From NCBI GenBank assembly GCA_016218915.1, contig JACRCQ010000070.1:96675-160674 (forward strand): a stretch of 64,000 nucleotides of DNA, given 5' to 3'. Source of the stretch: Deltaproteobacteria bacterium (GTDB lineage Bacteria > Myxococcota_A > Polyangia > Polyangiales > Polyangiaceae). Positions 15,918 to 26,537 of this stretch are shown here, piece by piece. The translations under genes and the position numbers were made by a program. The notes under the pieces were generated by a model that was not told where the DNA came from, ran no database searches, and saw only the letters and a list, made by a program, of their open reading frames with translations. Position 1 is the stretch's first letter. Every line of letters begins with the position of its first letter.

Positions 15918-17780
15918 ATGATCTCGGCAGACACCATTGCCAAGGTACGTGACCACGCAGACATCGCCGCGGTGGTGGGGGAGACTGTCAAGCTGACCCG
16001 CCGCGGACGATCGATGGTCGGGCTTTGTCCATTCCACAAGGAGAAGACCCCGAGCTTTCACGTCAATCCGGAGCGCGGCTTCTTCTACTGCTTCGGGTGC
16101 CACGAGAAGGGAGACTCGATCGGCTTCGTGATGAAGACCGAAGGGCTGAGCTTCGTGGAAGCGGTGTGCAGCCTAGCGGATCGCCTCGGGATCGAGATCG
16201 TGGAGGATGACTCGCACCACCGGGGGCACGGCAGCCCGCAGCACGCGAACCAGGACCTGTACGACGTATCGAGCCTGGCGGCGGCCTTCTACGAGAAGCA
16301 GCTCCGGGAGCACCCGGCATCGCGCGTGGCTCGCGAGGAGCTGGCCCGTCGCGGCCTTCGCCCGTCGAGCCCGACCGACTCGATCGCAGACGCGCTGCAG
16401 GCGTTTCGGATCGGCTACGCGCCGCCGGCGTGGGACGCGCTTGCGGCGCATCTCAAGGAGCAGGGGGTATCGCCTCTTGCGGGGGAGCGTGCGGGGTTGC
16501 TGGTGCCGCGCAAGGGGCAGAGCGGGCATTACGACCGGTTCCGCAATCGTCTGATGTTCGCGGTGATCGACGTGCAAGGGCGGGTGGTGGCGTTCAGCGG
16601 GCGGGTGCTGGCTGATCCGGAGACCGGGCAGATCGACAAGGAGACGGGCAAGTACATCAACTCGCCGGAGTCGCCGATCTACCGGAAGGGCGACGTGATG
16701 TTCGGCCTGTTCCAGGCGCGTCAGGCGATCCGCCAGCAGGAGCAGGCGATCCTGGTCGAGGGCAACTTCGACACGGTGGCGCTGCATGCCCGGGGGATCC
16801 GCAACGTGGTGGCGCCGCTGGGAACCGCGTTCACGTCGGCGCAAGCGCGGCAGCTGAAGCGATTCACGCCGCGGGCGGTGATTCTGTTCGATGGGGACGC
16901 GGCTGGGAAGGAAGCGACGCGCAAGGCGCGAGAGCCGTGTCGGGAGGCTGGGTTGGACGCGCGGGTCGCGGTGTTGCCGGAGGGCAAGGATCCTGACGAC
17001 TTCGTGCGGGAGAAAGGTGCAGAGGCGCTCGGGCAGGTGGTGGCAGGGGCGCGCGGGATGCTGGAATTCCTGATCGACGTGGAGCTGGACCGTGAATTTG
17101 CGGTGCTGGATTCGCACGATCGGGCAGCCCGGGTGCAGGCGGTGGCAGAGCTGATCAAGTCCGAGGACGACCCGGCGGTGCGGGCGTTGGCGGTTCAATA
17201 TGCGGACTCGGCAGCGTCGCGCCTTGCGATCCAGATGAACATGGTCAACGAGACGACGTTTCGAGCCCTTTGGAACGTCGTGAAGCGGTCGGGGATGCGT
17301 CCCATGGAGCAAGGGGCGCGCCAGCCGCTGGACCCGGATCGGGTGCGCAGCGAGACGGCGCCCGACAAAATCCCGCTGGAGATGCTGGGGTGCGTGATCG
17401 ATTGCCCAGAAATCCTGGAGGATCCGCAGGTTGAGTCCGCGGTGGCCCTGCTGGAAGGGGAAATCGCGTTGGCCATAGGATTGGCACGCAATCTGCGGGG
17501 TGCGAATGCAGCAATTGCTGAGAGTTTTGTTGCGCGCGTGCCCGCAACGATCCAAGACTTCGCGGCTCGACGTCTGTCCAAGCCTCGTCACGAAGAGGCT
17601 GGCGCCGCTCTGTTCGAGTTTCTTCAGAACGCTCAGAAGATGAAACGCCAAGGCCTGGTGCGCGACAAGCAGAACGTGATGCAGCAGCTGGATCGCGCAG
17701 GCAGCGAAGGCGACGCTTTGTTGGAGGATCAGCTCTTGCGAGAGGCGGAACAAAAAGCACGCGAGAAGCATGGCCTGTAG
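15918..17780 (+). CDS. dnaG: DNA primase
   Basis: DnaG makes RNA primers at the replication fork. The 620-residue protein has the N-terminal zinc-binding domain (C37, H40, C58, C61; LCPFHKEKTPSFH and FFYCFGCHEKGD), the RNA polymerase core with GRVLADPETGQ and KYINSPESPIYRKG, and the Toprim metal site (VEGNFDTVALHARG; LFDGDAAGKEATRKA). A helicase-binding C-terminal region of low similarity follows. The ATG at 15918 fits where the family begins. A weak promoter candidate (TGGACA, 16 bases, TACGCT at 15870-15897) lies upstream. It precedes rpoD as in the classic macromolecular-synthesis operon, but rpsU is absent and yebC lies before it. Confidence 0.95.
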   Translation: MISADTIAKVRDHADIAAVVGETVKLTRRGRSMVGLCPFHKEKTPSFHVNPERGFFYCFGCHEKGDSIGFVMKTEGLSFVEAVCSLADRLGIEIVEDDSHHRGHGSPQHANQDLYDVSSLAAAFYEKQLREHPASRVAREELARRGLRPSSPTDSIADALQAFRIGYAPPAWDALAAHLKEQGVSPLAGERAGLLVPRKGQSGHYDRFRNRLMFAVIDVQGRVVAFSGRVLADPETGQIDKETGKYINSPESPIYRKGDVMFGLFQARQAIRQQEQAILVEGNFDTVALHARGIRNVVAPLGTAFTSAQARQLKRFTPRAVILFDGDAAGKEATRKAREPCREAGLDARVAVLPEGKDPDDFVREKGAEALGQVVAGARGMLEFLIDVELDREFAVLDSHDRAARVQAVAELIKSEDDPAVRALAVQYADSAASRLAIQMNMVNETTFRALWNVVKRSGMRPMEQGARQPLDPDRVRSETAPDKIPLEMLGCVIDCPEILEDPQVESAVALLEGEIALAIGLARNLRGANAAIAESFVARVPATIQDFAARRLSKPRHEEAGAALFEFLQNAQKMKRQGLVRDKQNVMQQLDRAGSEGDALLEDQLLREAEQKAREKHGL

Positions 17781-17817
17781 CTCTTGGATTTCGACGACCT
17801 CGGCGTCGCTGTGAGAT

Positions 17818-17834
17818 GAGGCTTTCGAAGCCTC
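17818..17834. terminator. stem-loop in the dnaG-rpoD gap
   Basis: GAGGCTT and AAGCCTC pair perfectly around TCG, just before the AGAGGA ribosome site of rpoD. A second small stem (CGACG/CGTCG, 17792-17808) precedes it. They may attenuate transcription or affect rpoD translation, or act as an RNA processing site as described between dnaG and rpoD in E. coli; that parallel is inference. Confidence 0.35.
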
Positions 17835-17849
17835 GGAAAGAGGAACCCT

Positions 17850-19670
<1,821 letters not shown>

Positions 19671-19699
19671 CTTCGGGATCAACCACAGAGAGCACTGAG

Positions 19700-19951
19700 A
19701 TTAGACCCGCCATCACGCCCCGGCGGTTGAACCCGCGATCACGCCCCGGCGATTGAACCCGCCATCACGCCCCGGCGGTTGAACCCGCCATCACGCCCCG
19801 GCGGTTGAACCCGCCATCACGCCCCGGCGGTTGAACCCGCGATCGCGCCCCGGCGGTTGAACCCGCCATCACGCCCCAGCGGTTGAACCCGCCATCACGC
19901 CCCGGCGGTTGAACCCGCGATCACGCCCCGGCGGTTGAACCCGCCGTCTGG
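19700..19951. repeat. tandem array, 26-bp unit, 8 full copies plus partials
   Basis: Units start at 19725 and recur every 26 bases to 19933. Each carries GGTTGAACCCGCCATCACGC followed by CCCGGC, with few substitutions. Successive units can pair as GGCGG/CCGCC hairpins around TTGAAC. There are no spacers, so it is not a CRISPR. It lies just downstream of rpoD. Confidence 0.9.
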
Positions 19952-19975
19952 ACGGAGGTCGTTTGCGCTCGTTCC

Positions 19976-20025
19976 AAGGCCTGACGGCCTCGACGGTCAC
20001 CGCATCTCATGAGGCCGGAGGCCTT
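19976..20025. terminator. large inverted repeat downstream of rpoD
   Basis: AAGGCCTGACGGCCTC (19976-19991) faces GAGGCCGGAGGCCTT (20011-20025), nearly complementary over 15-16 bases with a 19-base loop. A second hairpin, CGGCGG-GTTCAA-CCGCCG, is close by (about 20056-20073). Position after rpoD and at the 3' side of the oppositely oriented response regulator suggests a bidirectional transcription end; no T-run is present. Confidence 0.45.
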
Positions 20026-20100
20026 GTCCCCCACCCCGAAACGGGTCTCTCAGCCGGCGGGTTCAACCGCCGGCGATCATCCATGGGGTCGACCCGGCAT

Positions 20101-20365
20101 GCGTTGGTGGCCCCGATTACCGCGATCGCCCCAACGCGCGACGGTCACACGGACCATCGCACCGGCATGCGTTGGCGGCCCCGATTGCCGCGATCACCCC
20201 AACGTGCGACGGTCACACGGACCATCGCACCGGCGTGCGTTGGCGGCCCCGATTAACGCGATCGCCCCAACGCGCGATGGTCACACGGATCGACCCCATC
20301 GCACCGGCGTGCGTTGTTGGCCCCAATTAACGCGATCGCCCTAACGTGCGATGGTCACCCGGTGC
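20101..20365. repeat. tandem array, 68-bp unit, four copies
   Basis: Copies begin at 20101, 20169, 20237 and 20311 with GCGTTGGTGGCCCCGATTAC or close variants and end ACCATCGCACCGGC. The third copy has a 6-base insertion; the fourth is cut short and runs directly into the stop codon of the sigma-54 response regulator. No gene is seen in 19671-20365. Confidence 0.85.
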
Positions 20366-21793
20366 TCAGGGCTCATCGTCGCCAAGCTTGCGGTAGATCG
20401 TGCGCGTGCTGATCCCGAGTAGCTGCGCGGCCACTGACTTGTCGCCTCGAGTGTGCTTCAGCGTCTCGCGGATCAGCCTCATCTCGACCTCGTCGAGCGA
20501 GGTGCCCACCGGGAAGGTCAGCACCTCGGGCTCGGGCGAAGAGGCATGCGCCACATGCTCAGGCAGATCGTCGATGCCCATCACGCTGCCGCGGCACAGG
20601 ACCACGGCGCGCTCGATGACGTTCTCGAGCTCGCGGACGTTGCCTGGCCACGAGTAGTCGAGCAGCGACTGCAGGACCTCGCGCGGCGCTTCGAGGCGGG
20701 GGCGTCCGTTCTTGGAGCAGTACACGCCGAGGAAGTGATCCACGAGCAGCGGGATGTCCTCCTTGCGGGAACGCAGGGGAGGCGCCGTGACCGCGATCAC
20801 GTTGAGCCTGTAGAACAGGTCCTCGCGAAACCTTCCGGCCGCCACCTCTGCGCGCAGATCGCGGTTGGTCGCTGCCACGATGCGCACGTCGGCGCGCTGC
20901 GTGTCGCCTCCGACCGGCTCGTACTCGCCTTCCTGCAGCACGCGCAGCAGCTTGACCTGGACCGACGGCGAAAGCTCCGCGATCTCGTCGAGGAAGAGCG
21001 TGCCGCCCGCGGCCTTGGCGAATCGTCCCTCTCGCTTGGCAACGGCACCGGTGAACGCGCCCCGCTCGTGGCCGAACAGCTCGGCTTCGAGGATCGTCTC
21101 TGGAATGGCAGCGCAGTTGACCCCCACGAACGGCCCCTGGCCGCGCGAGGAGCGCTCGTGGATGAACCTTGCGATCAGCTCCTTGCCGGTGCCGCTCTCG
21201 CCGAGGATGAGCACGGTCGCCATGGAAGGCGCTGCCTGGAGGGCAACGTCGAGCACGCGCCGAAGAGCGTGGCTGTTGCCCACGATCTCCCGCTGCCGCA
21301 GCAGCTTCAGCTCCTGGCGCAGGGTGCGGTTCTCGGTGAGCAGGGAGCGACGCTCCGCAGCTTTTCGCACGCTCTTGACCAGGGTCATGCGCTTGAGCGG
21401 CTTCTCGATGAAGTCGTAGGCGCCCTCGCGCATGGCCTGCACCGCGGTCTCCACGGTTCCGTAGGCGGTCATGACCACGACCTCGGTATCGGGCGAGATC
21501 TGCTTGATCGCCTTGAGCAGCTCGATGCCGCTGGTGCCGGGCATCATCAGGTCCGTGACCACCACGTGAATGCGATGGCGCCGCGCCAGCTCCAGGGCTG
21601 TCCGGGCACCGTCCGCGGTCAGCGCCCGCATCCCCTCTCGCACGATGATCTTCTCGATCGAGGCCAGATGGGCTGCTTCGTCGTCTACCACCAGCACGGT
21701 CGTGGCGTCGGGTTGGATCCGGTTGGGATCAGCGGGCTCGTCGGGAGGGGGCGACGAAACGGGTCCTGTCACTTGGTCATCCACGACCGGCAT
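20366..21793 (-). CDS. sigma-54-dependent response regulator (NtrC family)
   Basis: A 475-residue activator of RNA polymerase with sigma-54. The receiver domain (about 32-145) has D37/D38, phospho-acceptor D81 (VVVTDLMMPG) and the EKP lysine. The AAA+ domain has Walker A GESGTGKE, the sigma-54 contact loop GAFTGA, Walker B GGTLFLDEI and the arginine region REDLFYRLNV. The C-terminus is a Fis-type helix-turn-helix (DKSVAAQLLGISTRTIYRKL). The ATG at 21793 is chosen because the receiver domain starts soon after; no strong ribosome site is visible. It is divergent from pdhA across 170 bases. No cognate kinase is adjacent. Confidence 0.94.
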   Translation of the reverse strand: MPVVDDQVTGPVSSPPPDEPADPNRIQPDATTVLVVDDEAAHLASIEKIIVREGMRALTADGARTALELARRHRIHVVVTDLMMPGTSGIELLKAIKQISPDTEVVVMTAYGTVETAVQAMREGAYDFIEKPLKRMTLVKSVRKAAERRSLLTENRTLRQELKLLRQREIVGNSHALRRVLDVALQAAPSMATVLILGESGTGKELIARFIHERSSRGQGPFVGVNCAAIPETILEAELFGHERGAFTGAVAKREGRFAKAAGGTLFLDEIAELSPSVQVKLLRVLQEGEYEPVGGDTQRADVRIVAATNRDLRAEVAAGRFREDLFYRLNVIAVTAPPLRSRKEDIPLLVDHFLGVYCSKNGRPRLEAPREVLQSLLDYSWPGNVRELENVIERAVVLCRGSVMGIDDLPEHVAHASSPEPEVLTFPVGTSLDEVEMRLIRETLKHTRGDKSVAAQLLGISTRTIYRKLGDDEP

Positions 21794-21882
21794 ACTGGCA
21801 GAACGGACAGCCAGTTCCAATGTTCCCCGAAATCGTCCACGAAGCGATTGCGAAACGGCGGGGACGGCATAAGGGATCGCCC

Positions 21883-21909
21883 GCGTTCCGGGCCTTGACC
21901 CGGGAACGC
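21883..21909. promoter_or_regulatory. inverted repeat in the divergent pdhA/regulator region
   Basis: GCGTTCCGGG (21883-21892) faces CCCGGGAACGC (21899-21909), complementary but for one extra base. The centre contains TTGACC, which with CACAAG 17 bases on could be a weak promoter for pdhA. The position suits an operator between the sigma-54 regulator and pdhA, but no consensus sigma-54 promoter was seen. Confidence 0.4.
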
Positions 21910-21963
21910 CACATCGGCACAAGGGTCGTGGCCGCACACCGGCTGACCCACCCTGGAGCTTCC

Positions 21964-22950
21964 ATGCCGCGTCTCTATTCCGACGATCGGAACATCGACC
22001 TGTACTATGCGCTCAAGCTGGTCCGGGGCTTTGAAGACAAGGTCTCGGTCCTGCACCGCCAGAACAAGATCCTGGGCGGCGTCTATTCCGGACGCGGCCA
22101 GGAAGCGATCGTGGTCGGCACGGTCTACGACCTGGGGCCAGAGGACTGGGTGTTCCCGATCCACCGGGATCTGGGCGTATGGCTGGTGCGCCACACGGAC
22201 CCGAACAAGCTGATGGCGCAGCTGATGGCCCGCAAAGGCGGGCTGTCCAAGGGCAAGGACAACTGGACGCACGCAGGGGACGCGGACCGCAACGTCTTCG
22301 GCGCCACCTCGATGCTGGGCGGAACGCAGCCCGTGGCTTGCGGGGTTGCCTGGCGGTTCAAGCTGCGTGGGGAGCCGCACGTGACCGTGAGCTACTTCGG
22401 CGAAGGTGCCAGCTCGCGAGGCGACGTCCACGAGGCGATGAACTTCGCGGGGGTGCACAACCTGGCGTGCGTGTTCGTGTGCGAGAACAACCAGTACGCG
22501 TACTCGACGCCGGTCAACATGGAGATCGCGGGCGGCTCGGTGTCGGATCGAGCCTCGGGCTACGGATTTCCCGGGGTTAAGTGCAATGGCAACGATCTGC
22601 ACGAGATGCTCGAGGTGACGCGCGAAGCGGTGGAACGAGCGAAGGCGGGGCGGGGGCCGACGCTGATCGAGGCGGTGACGTATCGGATCAAGGGGCATTC
22701 GGAGCACGATCGAGCGGACTACCGGACCAAGGACGAAGTGGCGCTGTGGGAGTCCAAGGATCCGGTGGTGACGTGGGAGCTGTTCCTCGAGAAGCTGGGA
22801 GTGGATCTGCCGAAGCTTCGTGCGGACGTGGAGAGCAAGGTGAAAGAGGTGTGCGACAAGGCCGCGGAGTTTGCGCTCGCATCGCCGTATCCAGAAGGGC
22901 CGGAGGCGATGGAGGATCTGTATGCGAGTCCGATCGGGGCACGGGGATAG
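21964..22950 (+). CDS. pdhA: pyruvate dehydrogenase-type E1 component, alpha subunit
   Basis: E1 alpha of a thiamine diphosphate-dependent 2-oxoacid dehydrogenase, 328 residues. It has YYALKLVRGFEDKVSVLHRQ, GVYSGRGQEAIVVG, the ThDP motif from YFGEGASSRGDVHEAMNF to ENNQYAYSTP, and YRIKGHSEHDRADYR near the phosphorylation-loop region. With the beta subunit it decarboxylates the oxoacid and acylates lipoyl-E2. The ATG at 21964 is preceded by GGAG; the longer frame lacks homology. pdhB follows after 77 bases that contain three GAGCAC repeats (22970-22987). No E2 or E3 gene is in the window. Branched-chain or acetoin dehydrogenase are alternatives, though pyruvate is favoured. Confidence 0.88.
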   Translation: MPRLYSDDRNIDLYYALKLVRGFEDKVSVLHRQNKILGGVYSGRGQEAIVVGTVYDLGPEDWVFPIHRDLGVWLVRHTDPNKLMAQLMARKGGLSKGKDNWTHAGDADRNVFGATSMLGGTQPVACGVAWRFKLRGEPHVTVSYFGEGASSRGDVHEAMNFAGVHNLACVFVCENNQYAYSTPVNMEIAGGSVSDRASGYGFPGVKCNGNDLHEMLEVTREAVERAKAGRGPTLIEAVTYRIKGHSEHDRADYRTKDEVALWESKDPVVTWELFLEKLGVDLPKLRADVESKVKEVCDKAAEFALASPYPEGPEAMEDLYASPIGARG

Positions 22951-23027
22951 AGAACCGCGTGACTGGATCGAGCACGAGCACGAGCACGAAGAAGAGTTGG
23001 CTGGGTTGGATCGAGGTTGGTGCCTGA

Positions 23028-24011
23028 ATGGCGATTCGAAGCTACTTGCAAGCGATTACGGATGCGCTCCGCGAAGAGATGGAGCGCGACGGCAATGTGA
23101 TCCTGATGGGCGAGGACGTGGGGGTCTACGGAGGCGCCTTCAAGGTCACCGAGGGGCTGCTCGAGAAGTTCGGGCCGCTCCGGGTGATCGACACGCCGAT
23201 CTCCGAGAGCCTGATCGGGGGCGCTGCGGTCGGCGCTGCGGTCGCTGGACTGCGTCCGGTCGCCGAGATCCAGTTCATGGACTTCATCTCGTGCGCCTTT
23301 GATCAGATCGTGAACATGGCGGCCACCACCCGCTATCGTCACGGCGGCCAGTACAAGGTGCCGATGGTGGTCCGTGGCCCCTCAGGCGCAGGGATCCACG
23401 GCGGGCTGTTCCACTCGCAGAACAGCGAGGCGTGGTTTGCCAGGGTTCCGGGGCTGAAGGTGGTGTGTCCGGCCACGGTGCGTGATGCAAAGGGGCTGCT
23501 CAAGAGCGCGATCCGCGACGACGACCCGGTGGTCTACTTCGAGCACAAGCGGTTCTACCGTTCCGTGCGCGAGGAGCTGCCGGACGGCGATCTGCTGGTA
23601 CCGATCGGACGAGCGAAGGTGGCGCGTGCTGGCAAGGATCTGACGCTGGTGACGTACGGCGGCACGTACTACCAGTCGCTCGAGGCGGCCGATCGGATTG
23701 CTCGCGAGGACAAGGCCGAGGTCGAGGTGATCGATCTGCGGACCGTGCTTCCGATCGACTACGAGACGGTGTTCGATAGCGTGCGACGGACCGGGCGGCT
23801 GCTCATTGCGCACGAGGATCGTGCGACGCTCGGGGTTGGGGCAGAAGTCGCAGCGCGTGTGAGCGAGCATTGCTTCGAGCATCTGGATGCGCCCGTGGTT
23901 CGTCTGGGCATGGCAGAAGCGCACAACGCATACGCGCCGACGCTCGAGGAGTGGCTGCTGCCGAGTACGGACAAGATCGTCGACAAGGCGCGTCAGGTAC
24001 TCAAGTACTGA
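23028..24011 (+). CDS. pdhB: pyruvate dehydrogenase-type E1 component, beta subunit
   Basis: E1 beta, 327 residues, in the same operon as the alpha subunit. Conserved segments include ITDALREEMERDGNVILMGE, DVGVYGGAFKVTEGL, DTPISESLIGGAAVGAA, QFMDFISCAFDQIVN and GGLFHSQNSEAWFARVPGLK. The C-terminal transketolase-like domain is evident from VEVIDLRTVLPIDYETV and LLIAHEDRATLGVGAE. The length and order match the family. The protein supplies part of the ThDP site and the E2-contacting surface. A dispersed repeat begins directly after the stop codon. Confidence 0.9.
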   Translation: MAIRSYLQAITDALREEMERDGNVILMGEDVGVYGGAFKVTEGLLEKFGPLRVIDTPISESLIGGAAVGAAVAGLRPVAEIQFMDFISCAFDQIVNMAATTRYRHGGQYKVPMVVRGPSGAGIHGGLFHSQNSEAWFARVPGLKVVCPATVRDAKGLLKSAIRDDDPVVYFEHKRFYRSVREELPDGDLLVPIGRAKVARAGKDLTLVTYGGTYYQSLEAADRIAREDKAEVEVIDLRTVLPIDYETVFDSVRRTGRLLIAHEDRATLGVGAEVAARVSEHCFEHLDAPVVRLGMAEAHNAYAPTLEEWLLPSTDKIVDKARQVLKY

Positions 24012-24013
24012 GA

Positions 24014-24126
24014 GGGAACTAGGAACTGCGAACTAGCAATGCGAATGCGAATGCGAATGCGAATTGTGCGGCCCTCACCGCATCCATTCGCATTCTCATT
24101 CGCATTCCTGTTCCCGGTTGCTAGTT
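24014..24126. repeat. AACTAGGAAC-family repeats facing each other, with AATGCG hexamers
   Basis: The left arm (GGGAACTAGGAACTGCG) starts two bases after the pdhB stop and runs into four AATGCG hexamers. The right arm (CATTCGCATTCCTGTTCCCG, then GTTGCTAGTT) faces it. Together they can fold into a long hairpin between pdhB and the kinase gene. Confidence 0.8.
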
Positions 24127-24169
24127 CATCTCTGTTGTCCTTGGGGCCCCCTGCCGGTACCTTTCAGGT

Positions 24170-25549
24170 GTGAGCAGTACTGGCCCGAATCTGCAGTGGG
24201 ATCCCGTGAAGCTGCGGGAGCTTCCGCGCAAAGGCGACAAGATTGCCGGGCGGTACCGCGTCGAGAGCCTCGTGGGCCTGGGCGGCATGGGCGCAGTGCT
24301 CTCCGCCATGCACGTCGACCTCAAGCAGCGCGTCGCGGTCAAGGTCATGCTCCCCCAAGGGGCGCGACACCGCATGGCGGTCGTGCGGTTCCTGCGCGAG
24401 GCGCGTGCAGCATCCGCGATCCAGAGCGAGCACGTGGTCCGCATCTTCGACGTCGGCAAGCTCAAGAGCGGGCTCCCCTACCTCGTGATGGAGTACCTGT
24501 CCGGCGCCTCCCTGTCGGATGTGATCGAAAAGACCGGACCTGTGCCGATCATCGACGGCGTGCACTACGTGCTGCAAGCTTGCGAGGCAGTGGCGCAGGC
24601 TCACGCGGTCGGCATCGTGCACCGGGACCTGAAGCCGTCGAACCTGTTTCTCACGCGCCGTTCCGACGGCTCTCCGCTGGTCAAGGTGCTCGACTTCGGG
24701 ATCTCGAAGGCTGAGTGGATGATCGACCCTGGGATGAACCCGGCGTTGACCGCGACCGCGGATCTTGTGGGAACGCCGACGTACATGTCGCCTGAGCAGG
24801 TGCGAAGCGCCAAGAACGTGGACTGGCGCACGGACATCTGGTCCATGGGGGCTGTGCTCTACGAGCTGATCACGGGCAAGCCGCCGTTCTGGGCAGACAC
24901 CTTGCCCGCGCTCGCAGCGATGATCGTGAGCGATCCGATCGTGCCGCCGAGCCAGCGGCTGGCAGGATTGCCGACCGCGCTCGACGCGATCCTGCTCCGA
25001 TGCATGTCCAAGGATCCGGCGGAGCGCCCGCAGACGATTCCGCAGCTGGCTCGAGAGATCGAGCCGTTCGCGCCCCCGTCGGCCGCGTATCTGATCGAGC
25101 GTATCTCCCGGGTGGGCCCGCCGAACACGATCTCGGGTTCGCCGGGCGAGCCGCCGCCTGACATGGACTTCTCGACGGTGTCCTCACACAACACGGCGGG
25201 CGGCTGGGGCACGACCGCGCACGAGTCAGCATCGAGGCACCGGATGTTGCTCGCTACCGCGGCGGCTGTCTCACTCTCGCTCGCTGTCGTCGTGGTGGCA
25301 TTGTTCCTGGTGCTCCGCGGGAAGCCTGCGAAGGAGACCGGACCGCCGGTGAATGCTGCTTCTGGAAGCGCAACCAGCGCTCCCAGCGCCTCGGACTCCG
25401 GGCCGATGGTTCAGCCGGAAACATCCGCATCGACGAGTGTGCTTGCGCCAGGGCCCTCGAGTTCTGCATCATCGGCTCCGTCTGCCCCAAAGCCGCCCAA
25501 GCCGAAACGCGGAGGCCCGCGCGTTGACCCGTTCGACGACCGATACTGA
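24170..25549 (+). CDS. Ser/Thr protein kinase with C-terminal membrane anchor
   Basis: A 459-residue Hanks-type kinase. The catalytic domain (about 29-310) has the Gly loop VGLGGMGAV, K58 (VAVKVML), catalytic D153 (IVHRDLKPSNLFL), DFG D175 (VLDFGISK) and the activation-segment end GTPTYMSPEQV. A Pro/Ser linker is followed by a single membrane helix (about residues 360-383, LLATAAAVSLSLAVVVVALF) and a short Ser/Ala-rich external tail ending in a basic stretch. The start is GTG. The next gene starts with a TTG inside its 3' end, so they are coupled. The kinase domain should be cytoplasmic with the tail in the periplasm. No sensor fold is visible in the tail. Confidence 0.92.
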   Translation: MSSTGPNLQWDPVKLRELPRKGDKIAGRYRVESLVGLGGMGAVLSAMHVDLKQRVAVKVMLPQGARHRMAVVRFLREARAASAIQSEHVVRIFDVGKLKSGLPYLVMEYLSGASLSDVIEKTGPVPIIDGVHYVLQACEAVAQAHAVGIVHRDLKPSNLFLTRRSDGSPLVKVLDFGISKAEWMIDPGMNPALTATADLVGTPTYMSPEQVRSAKNVDWRTDIWSMGAVLYELITGKPPFWADTLPALAAMIVSDPIVPPSQRLAGLPTALDAILLRCMSKDPAERPQTIPQLAREIEPFAPPSAAYLIERISRVGPPNTISGSPGEPPPDMDFSTVSSHNTAGGWGTTAHESASRHRMLLATAAAVSLSLAVVVVALFLVLRGKPAKETGPPVNAASGSATSAPSASDSGPMVQPETSASTSVLAPGPSSSASSAPSAPKPPKPKRGGPRVDPFDDRY

Positions 25550-26537
25550 TCGCAAGCACCAGCGTCCGCGACGCGGGCTCGTCTGGCTTGTGCTTCTCGC
25601 GTCGGTGGTCTGGGCAGCGGTGGCGCATGCTGAAGCAGGGCCGCAGGAGCGGGCCACGGCCGAGGCGTTGTTCCAGGACGGCAAGCGGCTGATGGGCATC
25701 GGCAAGACAGCAGAGGCATGCAGGAAGCTCGAGGAGAGCCAGAGGCTCGATCCGCGGGCGGGCACCTTGCTCGCGCTCGCAGTCTGCCACCAGAAGGAAG
25801 GCAGGATCGCGACTGCGTGGGTGGAGTTCCGGGAGGCGCTGGCGTTGGCGAAGAAAGCCGGGCGCCCGGATCGCGTGGCGCTCGCGCAAAAGGAGATCAG
25901 CGCGATCGAGCCCAAGCTGCCGCGCCTCGCGATCGTGGTCCCCAAGGAATCTGCCTTGCCAGGGCTGGTGCTCAAGCGTGACGGCGAAGAGTTTGGCCGG
26001 CCGTCGTGGGACACCGCTGTGCCGGTGGATCCGGGGGAGCACGACGTGGTGGCGAGCGCTCCGGATCGCAAGAGCTGGCAGGTGAAGGTCTCGATCCATG
26101 AGGGCGAGGAGAAGAAGGTCACGGTGCCGGTCCTCGAGCTCGAGGCCAAGCCGGTTGCCAGCGCGCCACCTCCCCCGCCGCCACCTGCAAAGAAGCCCAA
26201 GACGCTTGCGTGGGTTGCAGGAGGAATCGGCGTGGCCGCGTTGGGCGTCGGCACCTACTTCGGGCTGCGCGCGATGTCCAAGCGCAGCTCCAGCGACGAC
26301 CACTGCCACGGTGCGCTGTGCGACCCGCAAGGCGTGGAGCTCAACAACCAGGCAAAATCAGCCGCAGTTGTCTCGAACGTGGCGTTCGGCGTAGGGCTCG
26401 TGGGCATTGGCGTCGCCACCTGGCTGCTGCTCACCGGCGATTCGGATCGACGCGCTGCGGGCTCTGCCCAGCGGATTCACGTCACGGCTGTGACCGGACC
26501 GCGCGAGGCTGCTATCCTGATCCACGCCCCATGGTGA
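25524..26537 (+). CDS. exported TPR/PEGA-like protein with two C-terminal membrane helices
   Basis: A 337-residue envelope protein. The most likely start is TTG at 25524, 8 bases after a GGAGG, overlapping the kinase gene by 26 bases; the frame is open further upstream but reads as kinase-antiphase sequence. A signal peptide (LVWLVLLASVVWAAVAHAEA) leads to TPR-like helices (ATAEALFQDGKRLMGIGKTA, then AACR-type turn and DPRAGTLLALAVCHQKEGR), a beta segment with VPVDPGEHDVVAS resembling PEGA domains, a poly-Pro linker, and two hydrophobic helices separated by a loop with CHGALCD. Two paralogues occur at 27862-28917 and 36135-37157. Function is unknown. Confidence 0.8.
   Translation: MTRSTTDTDRKHQRPRRGLVWLVLLASVVWAAVAHAEAGPQERATAEALFQDGKRLMGIGKTAEACRKLEESQRLDPRAGTLLALAVCHQKEGRIATAWVEFREALALAKKAGRPDRVALAQKEISAIEPKLPRLAIVVPKESALPGLVLKRDGEEFGRPSWDTAVPVDPGEHDVVASAPDRKSWQVKVSIHEGEEKKVTVPVLELEAKPVASAPPPPPPPAKKPKTLAWVAGGIGVAALGVGTYFGLRAMSKRSSSDDHCHGALCDPQGVELNNQAKSAAVVSNVAFGVGLVGIGVATWLLLTGDSDRRAAGSAQRIHVTAVTGPREAAILIHAPW

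Noticed and set aside
19700..20365. CRISPR array
   Set aside because: Units are directly adjacent with no unique spacers, and no cas genes are in the window; the same holds for the arrays at 14.4, 31 and 31.7 kb.
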